The position numbers and the translations under genes are program-made. Below are positions 24,177 through 35,283 of a stretch of 64,000 nucleotides of DNA, piece by piece. The stretch comes from Gongronella butleri. Lineage: Eukaryota > Mucoromycota > Mucoromycetes > Mucorales > Cunninghamellaceae. The DNA is taken from NCBI GenBank assembly GCA_025201375.1, contig JAIWZP010000002.1, forward strand, positions 558,001 through 622,000. The letters run 5' to 3'. The notes beneath the pieces are model-generated. The model did no database searches. It was not told the origin of the DNA and saw only the letters and a list, made by a program, of their open reading frames with translations. The stretch's first letter is position 1. The number at the start of each line of letters is the position of its first letter.

Positions 24177-25513
24177 ATGGGAAAAAAAGGCTTCTCTCTC
24201 TTCGACTCCTATATGGCGTCCATGTCCATGAACGACGCGCAAGATACAGCTGGTAAAATCGCTTTTTTTCCCGTTTTATAGCCGGCCAAACGACGAAAAC
24301 TGACGGCAATTGCTCGTTTTACACAGACTTGACGGTGCCCATGCCGGATTCTATGGTAAGAAGCGAGCAATGATCATTTTTTTTTCTGGCGTGATGCTCA
24401 TCATTGTTTGATTTTCGATTTTTAATTTTTTTTTATTTTCAGCGCACATCGACGTTGATAGAGCAAATTGGCAAAGATCGCGGGTGGACGGATGACCAAG
24501 TGCAAAGTGATGTGGACATTTTACAAAAGAACCGACTCTACTATGTAAGTAGGCTCCATGAGGTTATGTTGACACGTGGCCGGCTGATCTGGACCATTCC
24601 TTTTTTTTTTTTTTACTTGTTTTTGCAGGTGCGCGACTTGCGGTCGCTGTCGGATCACAGCTGGACGGTGCTTGAGATTCTGCCTCTGGTGCGCGACTTG
24701 CTACGCCAGGCGGCGGGTTGCGACAAGGCGGGTGCTTCGTCGCCTTTGGACGCGTTTGACAGCGATGAAGAGAAAAAGAAGAAAAAAGAGAAAAAGAAGG
24801 ACAAGAAGGACAAGAAAAAGAAGAAGCTGGGTGTGCCTGTGCAGCCTTCGGTGCTGATGGGAGGCAAGGATGAGGTGGCGCTTGCTGAACACCAAGATCT
24901 GCTTGCGACGTCGCCCGAGATCATGGACGACGTGCTCAGCCAGGACCCCGAGACGATCCGGAACACGATCCGCAATGGGTCCGTCGATCTCGGCAAGGAT
25001 TTTGATGAGGGCGACGTGCAATCGCCACCAATGCATCCGGCCGATAGCAGTGACGACGCGTCCAAGCCAAAAAAGACCGTTTCCTTCTCTAGCCACGATG
25101 GCATGATCCCGCGTTCCAATGGCACCACCACCGGCGGCACACTCGTCGACTCGTCCGACGAGTCATCCACGTCGTCGTCATCTTCATCCAGCTCCGACGA
25201 TGATGAGTCGACCATGAAAAACAAGAAAACCAAGGAAGTGAACGCGTCCTCATCCTCCTCGGGGCCGAAAACCTTTGGCGCACGGCCCATCCAGGCCGTC
25301 AGTGCGAATCGAATCCGCGTCAAGACCGCGACCGGCGATGTGTACGAATGCGACCGATTCTGCCCTCACAAGGGCGTCGATCTGACGACATGGGGCCAGG
25401 TCATTGGCAACACCCTTGTCTGCTCAAAACACGATTGGCGCTTCAACCTTGCCGGCAATGGCATGGGCAACAAAGGCCGCACCGTCCATCCCTGCAAGGT
25501 CAATGACTGGTAG
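24177..25513 (+). CDS. Rieske [2Fe-2S] domain protein with N-terminal helical region and Lys/Ser-rich linker
   Basis: Exons 24177-24252, 24327-24355 (29 nt), 24443-24544 and 24629-25513 give 363 codons. Residues 36-105 form a helical, SAM-like segment (LIEQIGKDRGWTDDQV...VRDLRSLSDHSWTVLEI). A tract of about 25 residues is almost pure Lys with Glu/Asp (24765-24830), followed by an acidic/serine-rich linker. The C-terminal 80 residues are a Rieske domain with both cluster ligand pairs: Cys-Pro-His in FCPHKGVDL and Cys-x-x-His in VCSKHDWRFNL. There is no signal peptide or membrane anchor, so it is not the bc1 Rieske protein; it is probably a soluble redox protein of the cytosol or nucleus. The partner and substrate are unknown. 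Confidence 0.85.
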
Positions 25514-25663
25514 AAGTAGCTTTTTGTCGCCTGATCACCCAATGGCTCGTTTTTTTTTTCCATTCTTTCCCTTTTTCTTGCACATCTTTGAAATGATACC
25601 TCGTATAAACGAATTGTACACACACAATGCCTCGTTTTATTTGTTTTTTTATTTTTTTTTTCT

Positions 25664-26444
25664 TTATGAAGAGGGCGAGGACGGACGGTCGAGCATAGCA
25701 ATTTCAAATTGCATCATGGGAATGGCGTTCATGAGATGATCAATTTCTTCTTGTTTCTTGGCTTCCATCTCCTTTTCATTGGCCAATTCGAGCATCAGCT
25801 CGCCGTGCTCGATGATGTCGTTCAGGGTATTGTCGATCTTGGCGCGCGTGACGTCGAGCTTTGCAAAATTCTCGACCAGGCTGTTCATCTGTTTGGTGAC
25901 CGCGCGTTTGGACGCGAGCAGTACCTGGAGTTGCGTGTTTTCTTCACGCGCCTTGGCCAGCTTGGCGTCCAGCGTGCGTGGGCGCGACGGCTCCGTGGCA
26001 ATCGCTGCTTTTGACGGCTTTTCTTGCTTTTGATGCTCTTGCTGCTGGTTTTTGGGTTGTTCGGGCGTCCTTTCCGTCTGCTGTCTTTGTGGCGTCTGCT
26101 GTCGCTTTGGCGGCTTGACGACCGTGGGCTTTTGGAGCTCGTGCTTTGGCGACGTGGGCGACGTGGGTGACGAAAGGCGCGGCACATTGGCAAGAGACTG
26201 CAACGCGCGTCGTTCGCTTGGCGAGCCTAGGCCAGGCGACAATTTGACGTCCTTTGTGCGTGGCTGGTGAAGTACAGGCGACGACTGGAGCAAAAAAAAA
26301 ACAAGAAAAGGATACAGAAAAACACAGTGAGTATGCTTCCAATTCGCTTTTTTTATGGCTTCACCCTCAATTGCACTTGTTTTTCGATATGTGCCTTACG
26401 TGGACGCTGTCGGGAGTGGTGGGATGTACGGCGTTCTCGTCCAT
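25664..26444 (-). CDS. Small coiled-coil protein of unknown function
   Basis: Exon 1 is only 45 nt (26400-26444: MDENAVHPTTPDSVH) and exon 2 is 25664-26284, giving 221 codons. The first half is Pro/Ser/Thr/Gln-rich with several SP/TP sites (SSPVLHQP, LSPGLGSP, SPTSPTSPK). The second half (about 110-205) is a continuous coiled coil (LAKAREENTQLQVLLASKR to EKEMEAKKQEEIDHLMNAI). No family was recognised. The SP/TP cluster would suit a proline-directed kinase target, such as a spindle or cytoskeletal component, but that is only a guess. Divergent from the kanadaptin gene with about 150 bp between starts. Confidence 0.75.
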
Positions 26445-26596
26445 GATGCAAGTAAACAAAAAGGTGAAGGGCGAGAGGGGAAAGAAAAGTGAAAAAAAAA
26501 TCGCGGTGGAAGGCGCGGCCTTTTAAAATAACAGCAAAAAATTTCCCGCCAATGTCCAATTTCGGTCACGTTTCTTTTTCCCTGTCTCCATAAAAA

Positions 26597-26991
26597 ATGT
26601 CTTTTGCTGTGCCTGCCGCGCCAAAGCGTCCTTCAAAGTCACCACAGGACGACGAAAAGGCCGAGAAGCAAGAAAAACAAGAGAAACCGCCTCCAAATGC
26701 GCCTGCACCACCCGTTCTAAAGTACGAAAAGCCTGCGTGGGGTGACGTTGCTTCGTTTGCTTATTCCCTCGAAGTGCTCAAGGGTGGTGTCAGTATCGAC
26801 AAGATCAAAGGGCCTCTCAAGGACGTCGTCACCTTTGGTAAGTCTGTGTTTTTGCGTCAATTTTCTCGTCATGGGCTCATTTTATATGTTATTAGGTCGT
26901 CTGCCGCTTTGCGATATTGTCATGGAACACCCCGTAATTCTTCATTTATGCATCTTTTTTTTTTTTAGGTTGGCACAATGGGCTCATTTTT

Positions 26992-27047
<56 letters not shown>

Positions 27048-28164
27048 TGTAGTCCCTGTCGCGTTATCACGCGCTGCTTCAATTCAATGGCGACGGCGAC
27101 GCGTTTCTGTACGATTTGGAGAGCGGCTATGGCACCAAGGTGAACAAAAAGGCGATTCCGCCGCGCACGCACGTGCGGCTGCAGACGGGCGACCAAATTC
27201 GCTTTGGTGAAAGCACGCGCCTCTACATTTTCCACACGGACAAGCCAGCCGACGATGATGATCTTGAGGAGGACGAGAATTATCTACTGCGACATCGCAC
27301 CCGCGAGGCCGACGTGCAACACGCTGCCGAGGAAGAGACGGATACAGGCGCCACATGGTAAAAAAAAAATGCAAAATCGTCTTCCATGGCCCTGATTTTT
27401 CTTTTTTTTTTTAGGGGTTTCCCCGAGGATGCCGTGGAGGAAGAAGACGACGAAACACCTGTTTCAGGTGATGCGCAATTGTTGTCCTTGGAAGCCGAAC
27501 AAATGGCTGTCGCTGACGCAAGCAAGTGCCCATCCCCCGACCATGATGGGAAAACAGATGGCTGACCATTTTAGTTTTGTCTTTCCACCCATTAGAGAGG
27601 CGAAGGCAAGACTTGGAAATGATGTTTGGCGACGATGATGAAGATCTTTACGACAAAACAGGTAAATGGATGTTTTTTGCTGCGCAAATTGCGCGCTGCA
27701 TGGGCAGCCAACGATGAGCGAGCGCGTCATTCGCATGATGCAACAGGTCTGAGAACAAATCTGACGCGTCTTTTTGGCCTTTATGCAGATACCAAGCGAC
27801 GCAAGGCGCTAAAGAAAGAGGAAAAGGCCGAGACACATGAAGATCTTGTCAAAAGACAAGCACAGGTGGAGAAGCAAGTGGCGGCACTGCAGCAGGAAAT
27901 TGCACGCAAAAAAGCAGACGAAAGCAAGCAAAAAAAGGCGGCGGACCAAACGGAGGATCTCGACGCGTACATGGATCAGCTAAACAAGTCCGCAGGCGCG
28001 TCCACAGGGCCCTCGCTCTACCAATTGGAGAAGCAGTTGAGCGACTTGCAAAAGGTACAAGAAAAAAAGATCGCACTTTTTTTTTTTTTGGCTCATATCG
28101 CCCATTTTTCCAGGAACATATGCGTGTCGTCAAGCTTGTCAAGTTAACCAAGCCATTGATTTGA
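26597..28164 (+). CDS. Kanadaptin (SLC4A1AP) homologue, FHA domain
   Basis: About eight exons. After a Lys/Pro-rich start comes the kanadaptin signature PAWGDVASFAYSLEVLKGG, then an FHA domain with GRLPLCDIVMEHPSLSRYHALLQF, YDLESGYGTKVNKKAIPPR and RFGESTRLYIFH. Arg, Ser and Asn at phosphothreonine-binding positions are kept. An acidic stretch follows, then a long coiled coil (KKEEKAETHEDLVKRQAQVEKQVAALQQE...) as in vertebrate kanadaptin, though the protein is shorter. The family is nuclear and linked to RNA processing; the precise role is unclear. The intron inside the FHA domain carries a 51-base T run. Confidence 0.9.
26996..27046 (+). repeat. 51-base T tract at a kanadaptin intron acceptor
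   Basis: An uninterrupted T run just before GTGTAG, the acceptor that joins MEHP to SLSRYH of the FHA domain. Confidence 0.9.
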
Positions 28165-28266
28165 TTCATTTTCATTGTTTTTTTTTTTTTTTTTGCATCT
28201 TTGCCGTGAACAACAAAGTTTATTTGGCGTGTCTTGAATTGTGTACAAAAGTGTCTGGGGGAGGAT

Positions 28267-29200
28267 TTAAAGCATGTTCTTTTCGGCGAGGTACTCGAGC
28301 GCCATCCAAGAGGTCTGGACGCTGGGCAGCATCATTTCGCCGCGTGTAATGGCGCGCTTCAGGTCGGCAATCGGGACATCATTGACAACCTCGATGCATT
28401 CCTCGAGATCGCGGCGCAACGGCTGTGGGTCAGGCGTGGGATTGAGGCAAAGATACGGCACAAAGCGATTGCGGCCCCATTTCAGCTCGCTGATCCCATC
28501 CGGCTGCTCCTCGGGCATCAGACAGACCCACTCGCCGCCCGTCAGTCGCGCTTCTTCTGACAATTCATGCTTGGCCGAATCCAGCGCGCTAAAATGACAA
28601 AAAAAAAAAAAAAAAAAAAAAAGACGAATTGAGCGGTTTAATTGCGACGTGCTGCCTATTTTTTTTGTGCCACGTGTGTCTTACTGTTGGTGTTTTCGTC
28701 GATCAACAGAGCCTGCCACGCAGGTATATTTCTAAAAAAAAAAAAAAAAAAAGAAAGAAAAAACAAAAAAAAAGGGCAAGAATGAGACATTGGCCGTGTA
28801 CGATTGGGGCCGGTGCATGAATTACAACTTCATTGGTGCCCTGGCAATATTCTTTGAGGATACAGGTGGTTTTCTAACGAAAAAAAAAAAGGAGGGCGGG
28901 CACGTGAGTCACGTGATGGCACTTTTTCGCGTGGTTTACCGTCTCTGTATTAAAAGTGAAGACGCAGACAAACGTAGGATAAGGTGTGTGGTGGCCAACG
29001 ACGTCCCACTCGATAATACGACCATCGTCAAACTGGGTTTGACGATTCCACACCGTGATGAATCTTGAAACAGGCAGTGAGTTGCGCTGTTTTGTTTGTT
29101 TTGCGCTTTTCCCCTTTTTATCTTACCTCTTGTGTGAGATGGTCTCGTGCAAGACCTTGGCTGCGGTGCCTTTGGTATTGATATCCAACTTTTGGTCCAT
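28267..29200 (-). CDS. Nudix hydrolase, ADP-ribose/ADP-sugar pyrophosphatase type
   Basis: Five exons, start at 29200 (MDQKLDINTKGTAAKVLHETI), stop TAA at 28267-28269. The domain reads FITVWNRQTQFDDGRIIEWDVVGH, then ILKEYCQGTNEV, the Nudix region AGSVDRRKHQHALDSAKHEL and SEEARLTGGEWVCLMPEEQPDG. The upstream WDVVGH and EYCQGTNE motifs are characteristic of ADP-sugar pyrophosphatases. The Nudix box differs from consensus: the first Glu is Gln and the Arg of REUxEE is His, while the two metal-binding Glu (SEEA) remain. The C-terminus continues EVVNDVPIADLKRAITRGEMMLPSVQTSWMALEYL, a pattern known in the eukaryotic relatives. The middle exons are short and were placed by splice sites and family fit, so their borders are less sure. 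Confidence 0.8.
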
Positions 29201-29485
29201 GGGGAGCGCGAGAAAGAAATAAAAAAAAAAAAAAAAGAAAATACAGCGAGCAAAAATTGCTGTCATGCGTGTTTTGGGCATGATTCCCGCGCCGCGTGGC
29301 GGAGAAAGAAGGCTCTTTTTTTTTTGGTCACCCCCTTATTTTTTCGTTTTGCTTCCTTCTTTCTTCCTTTTTTACCTTTTTTTTTTCTTGTTACTGTGCA
29401 CCCATTTGCTCATTGACGTTTCTTTTTTTCTTAATTTTATTGCTTCCATTTTCTCTCTTTTTCCTGTTTTCATTTGATGCTCGCT

Positions 29486-31463
29486 ATGAACAACGCTTCT
29501 GTAAGTGAGGCGGTCTTTTTTTTTATCGCTCTTTTATAACGACTACGGCAAGAGGACGTCATGGGATACTTTTTTGCAGCGATGAAGGGGGACGAAGAGG
29601 GCAATAAATGGCTCAATTCCAATTTTATTTTTTATTTCAGGAGTCGGACGAAGCACCTGCAGCCAGCAAAGCTCAATTGCCTTGGCAGCAACATCCTTTA
29701 GATCAGCGCTATGGCGCTTTCCAGCCATGGACATCGCCCATGGCGTCGCCGCCGCCATGGAATCCTAGCTCATCGTCCTTGTTCCATGACGACACAGCGC
29801 CTCCTCCTCCTCCTTCGTTACGCAGGCATTCTGAATGGCACGCTTACACAACCAATTCCTTGTATGCGATGCCAGAGGACGACCCATTGGACGTGCCGCC
29901 GGCCATGAACTCGTTTCTTACAGACATGGACGACGACAGCGATTTTTTCCAGCGCGCAAGGTCAAAATCATCCGCACCCGCTTTTGACTGGCCAAACAAC
30001 AATCATCGTTGGTTCTCTCCCTTTCTTCCATCCGACACGCTTCACCTAAACGCCCCACGTCGCTTTTCCGTCCAGCCTGCGCTTCAGCCGCATCAATTCC
30101 ACCAAAATCACACCAATTACGCCTCCGATGCCGCCCCAATACCTAGTCACCCACTCATGCCCCTTAAAGACAGCACCAGCGACAGGTAAGATGAACCCCA
30201 AAAAAAGCAAAAAACAATACAAAAAAATAGGAGCGACGGAACTCACAATTTCATTGTTACCTTTTTTTTTTTTGCAGCCTCGTCGCGTTTTCGCGCCGTC
30301 ACTCTGTGGCGGGCCCCGCTGCGCCGCTTGCACAGGACGATGCGTTTAATCTACGCACTCTGGAATCGTCCATAGACGAATTGACCAAGATACCACCAAG
30401 TCCGCTTGGCAGTGGCAGGGCCGCGCCTAGCATGACGACGGCTATGCCCACGACCTTTGCTACCGCCACGACCTCGCCGCATCACCACGTCCCGCAGCCA
30501 CCCAAAAAGGATTACGCAAAGGTCGCTGCTGCTGCCGCCGCCTCTGCTGCCGCCAATTCCACGCCAAGCAATACCGCGCCCAAATCAATCAATGACACCA
30601 TCGACCACTTGGCCATCACGTCCCCGCCACACTCGATGCACACACTCCCGGCTGCGCCCATGCATCACCATCCTCTTCACCGCATAGCACCGCGGCCGAC
30701 AGTTTCCAATTCATCCTCATCATCATCGTCTTCCAATGCGCCTTTTTATCATTTGCCCAAATGCGAAGAGATGGGCAAGGGAAACAAGCTCGACAGCATC
30801 GCAAAAGACGCCGTCTTTGCTGTAGTCCGCTTTAAATCCAACCGCACCGACCTTTTTTATTGCGCGCACGCGTCGGTTGTTGTCAAAGTGAACGATTGGG
30901 TTATGGTCGAGGGCGATCGAGGCCACGATCTCGGCAGGGTCATTGCCGATCACGTCAATCCCATTCAACACCACCTCCAGCAGCAGCAGCAACAGCAACA
31001 GCAACAGACATCGCCCAATGCGTCGCAACAAAAACAGCAACAACCCACGTCCTCTTCCTCGTCATCATCTCTGTCATCGTCCTCGGATCAACAGGACGTT
31101 GAACAGGTGCGCCAGCAGCTGCGCGTCAAGCGCTTGTTCCGCGTCGCGCGTCCCGAAGAATTGGCGTTGCTCGCGTCCAAGGAGCAGGATGAAATCAAGG
31201 CGCTCGCCACGTGCCAATACAAGGTCCAACAGCGCAAACTCAGCATCCGCGTCGTCAATGCCGAGTACCAATGGGACAGGCGCAAACTCACTTTTTACTT
31301 CCTTGCCGACCGACGCGTCGACTTTCGCGAGCTCGTCAGAGAGCTGTTCAAGCTTTACAAGACACGCATCTGGATGCAAGTCTTGCTCGACATGGGGAAA
31401 AAAAAAAGTGCCATTGGCTCATCCTTTCATTTTTTTTCTTTTTTTTTCTTAGGTGCGACTTGA
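29486..31463 (+). CDS. PSP1 C-terminal-domain protein with low-complexity N-terminus
   Basis: Exons 29486-29500 (MNNAS), 29641-30185 and 30278-31463. Residues 1 to about 310 are disordered, rich in Pro, Ser, His and Ala, with RRHS motifs (RRHSEW, RRHSVAG) that suit basophilic kinases or 14-3-3 binding. The PSP1 domain begins at IAKDAVFAVVRFKSNRTDLFY, continues DWVMVEGDRGHDLGRV, is interrupted by a Gln/Ser-rich insert of about 50 residues, and resumes VKRLFRVARPEELALLASKE to VDFRELVRELFKLYKTRIWM. In yeast PSP1 was found as a suppressor of DNA polymerase alpha mutants; molecular function is unknown. The extreme C-terminus is uncertain: reading on to 31463 gives a short T-tract-derived tail, while splicing at 31380 (GTCTTG donor) to about 31453 would give VRLEHDLWQL. 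Confidence 0.82.
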
Positions 31464-31897
31464 ACACGACCTCTGGCAATTAGACTCGGTCATCTTTCTT
31501 TCTTTTTTCTTCTTCTTCTTTCCTTTTTTCTTTCTTTTGCGTAGACTTGGATGATTCCCCTATTTTCCCCTCAACTTTTTCCCTCTTTTTTTTTTACTCT
31601 TATACATTATAGCCTAGCCTTGATACACCTTGATTCTTATTCTTTCCCTATTTACTTGATTACAGTGTTTAGATTCTCCCCGTCCACCTGTGTGTGTAAG
31701 AATAAAAATGTTCTTTCCCTCTACTTGCGCTTGGAAATGGCGTCATGCGGGCACGCGTATTTTATTGCAGCCGCAACGGGCGGAGATTCGGCACGCTTGC
31801 AGGTCCGACACCGGGGCGCAATTGATTATAAATGTGGAGCCAGGGCAGCCCCAATTGTCTCACTCGTTTAACTTTTTCTTCTTTTTTCTTCTTTTAA
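31464..31897. other. Intergenic, pyrimidine-rich
   Basis: 3' flank of the PSP1 gene and promoter of the Cab3-like gene. Long T/C stretches at 31495-31600. Nothing coding seen. Confidence 0.5.
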
Positions 31898-32731
31898 ATG
31901 GATCCACCACGCCAATGGAACGTCTTGCTGGGTTGCACCGGCAGTGTAGCTAGCATCAAAGTGCCGCAGATCGTCGAGCAGCTTGCAAAAGTAAGCGTTT
32001 AACCACGCATCAGCCATGTTGCTTATAAAACTTTTATAGATTCCGGGCGTCCATGTCAAAGTCGTGCCGACCCCGGCGTCCCACTTTTTCTTCAAGGATA
32101 CCCCAATGGATGCCACCGTCCACACCGACGATGAAGAATGGGCCGTAAGAAATCACGCGAGAAAATGCTTGAAAAGTGCGTTTCACACCCTTTTTCTTTA
32201 ATTTCATCAGCTTTGGAAGAAAAAGACAGACCCCGTGCTTCACATTGAGGTAAGTCACTAGGCATTGATCAAGACAAAAGGCACTAATCCTGTCGTTTTG
32301 ACCTCTTTTAGCTTCGAAAATGGGCAGATGTGTTTGTTATTGCGCCATTGGACGCCAACACGCTGGCCAAATTAGCCAATGGTCTGTGCGACAACCTGTT
32401 GGTAAGACGCATGAATGACTTTTTTTCGATTTGTCAGGCTGACATGCCCTTTTTTTTTATGATGATTCAGACGTGTATTGCGCGCGCGTGGGACACTTCG
32501 CGGCCAATCATGGTGGCGCCCGCTATGAACACGAACATGTGGACGCACCCCTTCACGGATAAGCACATTGCGATCTTGCGTGACACGTACAACGTTACCA
32601 TGATCGACCCTATCAGCAAGAAGCTCGCCTGTGGCGACACTGGCGTCGGTGCCATGGCCGAGCCCCAGGACATTGCAGATCAAGTGCACAAACTTCTCCT
32701 AGACTTGCCACCATCATCTTTAGAGGAATAA
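31898..32731 (+). CDS. CAB3: Phosphopantothenoylcysteine decarboxylase (Cab3/Hal3 family)
   Basis: Six short exons encode about 195 residues, the size of a single-domain PPC decarboxylase. The flavoprotein fold starts NVLLGCTGSVASIKVPQIVEQL. The catalytic set is complete: His in [29 protein letters not shown], Asn in PAMNTNMW, and Cys in LACGDTGVGAM. It decarboxylates 4'-phospho-N-pantothenoylcysteine to 4'-phosphopantetheine in coenzyme A synthesis, using FMN. The long acidic extensions of yeast Hal3/Vhs3/Cab3 are missing, which resembles plant AtHAL3a and human PPCDC more than yeast. Confidence 0.93.
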
Positions 32732-33077
32732 AATGCCAATTCACGCTTTCAGGGACGCGCAACAACAATGTCTAAAAGAGAGAGTAAATGAGAAAATTCA
32801 TTTTTCGCGTTGTTTGTTTTTTTCGCAATGTGTGCATTTCCTTCTCAAGTGCAAATCTATTGTAGAACATAGTGCACCGCCCATTGCAATTGTGCTAAAG
32901 CTAGAACAGTAAACAGTAGGCACTGTATCATACTTCAGAGCACCGCGATGCCTGGAAACAAAGACTAGTAACAGTATGTATGAAACCTGGATTGTTATTT
33001 TTTTTTGCATTTTTGGCGTAGAGAGGAGGAATACTGTAAACTGCAACTCCCTCATTAATGCAGCTGCACTTGACAGA

Positions 33078-33096
33078 GTATCATACTGTATGATAC
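33078..33096. repeat. Perfect 9+1+9 palindrome GTATCATAC-T-GTATGATAC
   Basis: The two arms are exact reverse complements around one T. It is the clearest instance of the word that recurs throughout 32.9-35.2 kb. Confidence 0.85.
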
Positions 33097-34768
33097 GTTG
33101 TGATCTGCAATACCTTATCATGCTGTAGCTCGTTATCATACACACGGTACACAGTATCATATAATACAATGCCAAAAAAGAACAAGGGCCCAGGTTTTCA
33201 ACAACGCCTTGGCACTTTACAGTTTACACGTTTACAGTAATAAATACTACAGTACAGCGTTTGACCCGCCCATATTTCAATCTCGGTGGACAGAAGAAAC
33301 TGACACGAATTATCATACTGTATCACTGCAATGCGTGGAGTATCGCGGTACACTTCACAAAAACGTACAGTAGACATTTGCCTTTTAAACCCAAAGAGCG
33401 TGTTTTCAGGCTTTGCCGGCTTGCTGTGCCTCCAGAAATTTTTTACAGCCCAGCAGCTTCCCGCCGATGAAAGTTGTGTCACGGGATGAACTACAGACCG
33501 GTGCTCGAGAAGACGAGTCCGTCCGATTTTTTTTGAGCCCCCAAATTCCAAATACCCCAAAATTGTCCTATTTGCATTCATCTCGCCATCTGCTCGATCG
33601 AGCCCGCTCAAAAATGGCTGCATCGCAATCAACGCAAAATTTGCAACAAAAAATATTAAAACACCAAAGCGCTAGCTACTACCACCTTTAAAAATCAGGG
33701 GTCACTCAGGGGTCACACATTTCAATCCCAGAAAATGCCAAATTTGGGAAATTCGAACTCCGGGTGATCAATGCATCCCAAACAGGTAACTCCGGCAATT
33801 TGCTGTTGACAGATAAAATGACAGGTCGCCCCAGCTTAAGAAAAATAGCCCAAAGAGTGACGCATGTACGGCGATCGACTGAGAAAAGTGCCTACTTTGG
33901 GCAAGATTTTTTGCAAAAATTTAAGGGTTGACACTTCCAAATTAAGTGCGTGGATTGCATGGAATTTTTATTTTTTTAAAAATTTAAAATTTTTTATTTT
34001 GCATAAATTTTATGGCGCGCTGAGTGGGTTGCAGCTTGCAGGCAGGCTGGTGAAATGACCGATGCAAAAAGTTAAAACCCAAACTAGCACGGTGCAAGTC
34101 ATCCCATTAGATACTTTGCCCCCCTACTGTATTTGTTAAGTATCAAAACCGCAATACTGTAAAAATCGAGGGTCGCCTACGTAGACCGTTGTCGAACAGA
34201 TCGCGATCAAAGATTTTGAATGATGAAAAAGTGAAGAATTTTCTCTGCGAGTTTTAGACTTTTAGCCATCCATCGGTAAAACTGGTCCCATTCGATAGAT
34301 ATTCAGCAGGTGCTTTTGACACGTTAAAAGCGCCGCGTGTTGTCCATTTCATTGTCGAGATCTCGAGAATACTACGTATCATAATACTGTATATACCGGT
34401 ATCTAGAGAGGAGGCTGAAAGTGTTTGAAATGTTTGAACGAGTTTCACATACAAGCGTACAACGCAACAACGGTCACGCATCGGCGCGGGCAGGCAAGCT
34501 CGCAAACATTCCAGAAATGACGTCGTCCGACTGCGTTTCTTTCATGCTGTCCGGTTTCATCAGCACGATCCGCAAATTATTGCAAGAGCCAGTGCTGAAA
34601 TTGCGAAAATACGTATCATAACGAAATTTTGGATTCATCTGCACAACGACGACTTGATTGACCCTGGTTTAGTGGTTTTCAATGTCTTGTTGGAAAAAGA
34701 CGCGCCGAAATACAGTGTGATATCATTACTGTATTATGATACAGTAGACATTGTTGGCTATGATACTG

Positions 34769-34786
34769 TATGATGATATCATCATA
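34769..34786. repeat. Perfect 18-bp palindrome TATGATGATATCATCATA
   Basis: It is flanked on both sides by ACTG/CTGT words of the same family, so the whole region 34754-34797 is nearly self-complementary. Confidence 0.85.
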
Positions 34787-35283
34787 CTGTAGTACTCATC
34801 CGGTACGTACAGTATCATACGTAGGCAAAGGTTTGGAGCGAACCAACAGACATGATTTGCAGTGTCGATCGATTTTTATTGCCTTTTGCCTACTGTATCA
34901 TACGATAATTTCACCTTGTCACGATTCACCATGGATGGGGATGGCCATCGAAATGACGCGAAAACCTGCTTGGAGCTACTGTACGTACTGGAGAACAGAG
35001 GCAAATGAAAAAAAGAAATAGTAATGCTAAATTCTGGACCATTCGGATCGTGCAAAAAAAAAAAAAGAATACGTAATGCAAATATCGTAGTACTACGCCT
35101 TCCTCGGCCTTTGTGGAAGATGCGGGTTTCAAAAAGTGTTGAGCGCACTGACGCACAAAAATGGACAATTCCATTTCCAGGGGGCAGCAACAGACTGTAT
35201 CACATGCAGCTCAGCTTTTTTTTTTTTTTTTTTTTTTTTTTGTCGCTTTTTCTTTGTTCTTTGTTCTTTGGCCCATCTATTTG

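Larger units (their letters stand above)
32732..35283. other. 2.5 kb gene-free spacer rich in palindromic TACTGTATCATAC-type words
   Basis: No protein is recognised. Words such as ACTGTATCATAC and ATCATACTGTA recur on both strands, at about 32917, 33078-33096, 33150, 33310, 34375, 34715, 34754-34790, 34808 and 34892. An AT-only stretch lies near 33965-34010. The far right holds the promoter of the SH3/EH gene with a 20-plus T tract before 35241. Function is unknown; see findings. Confidence 0.6.
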
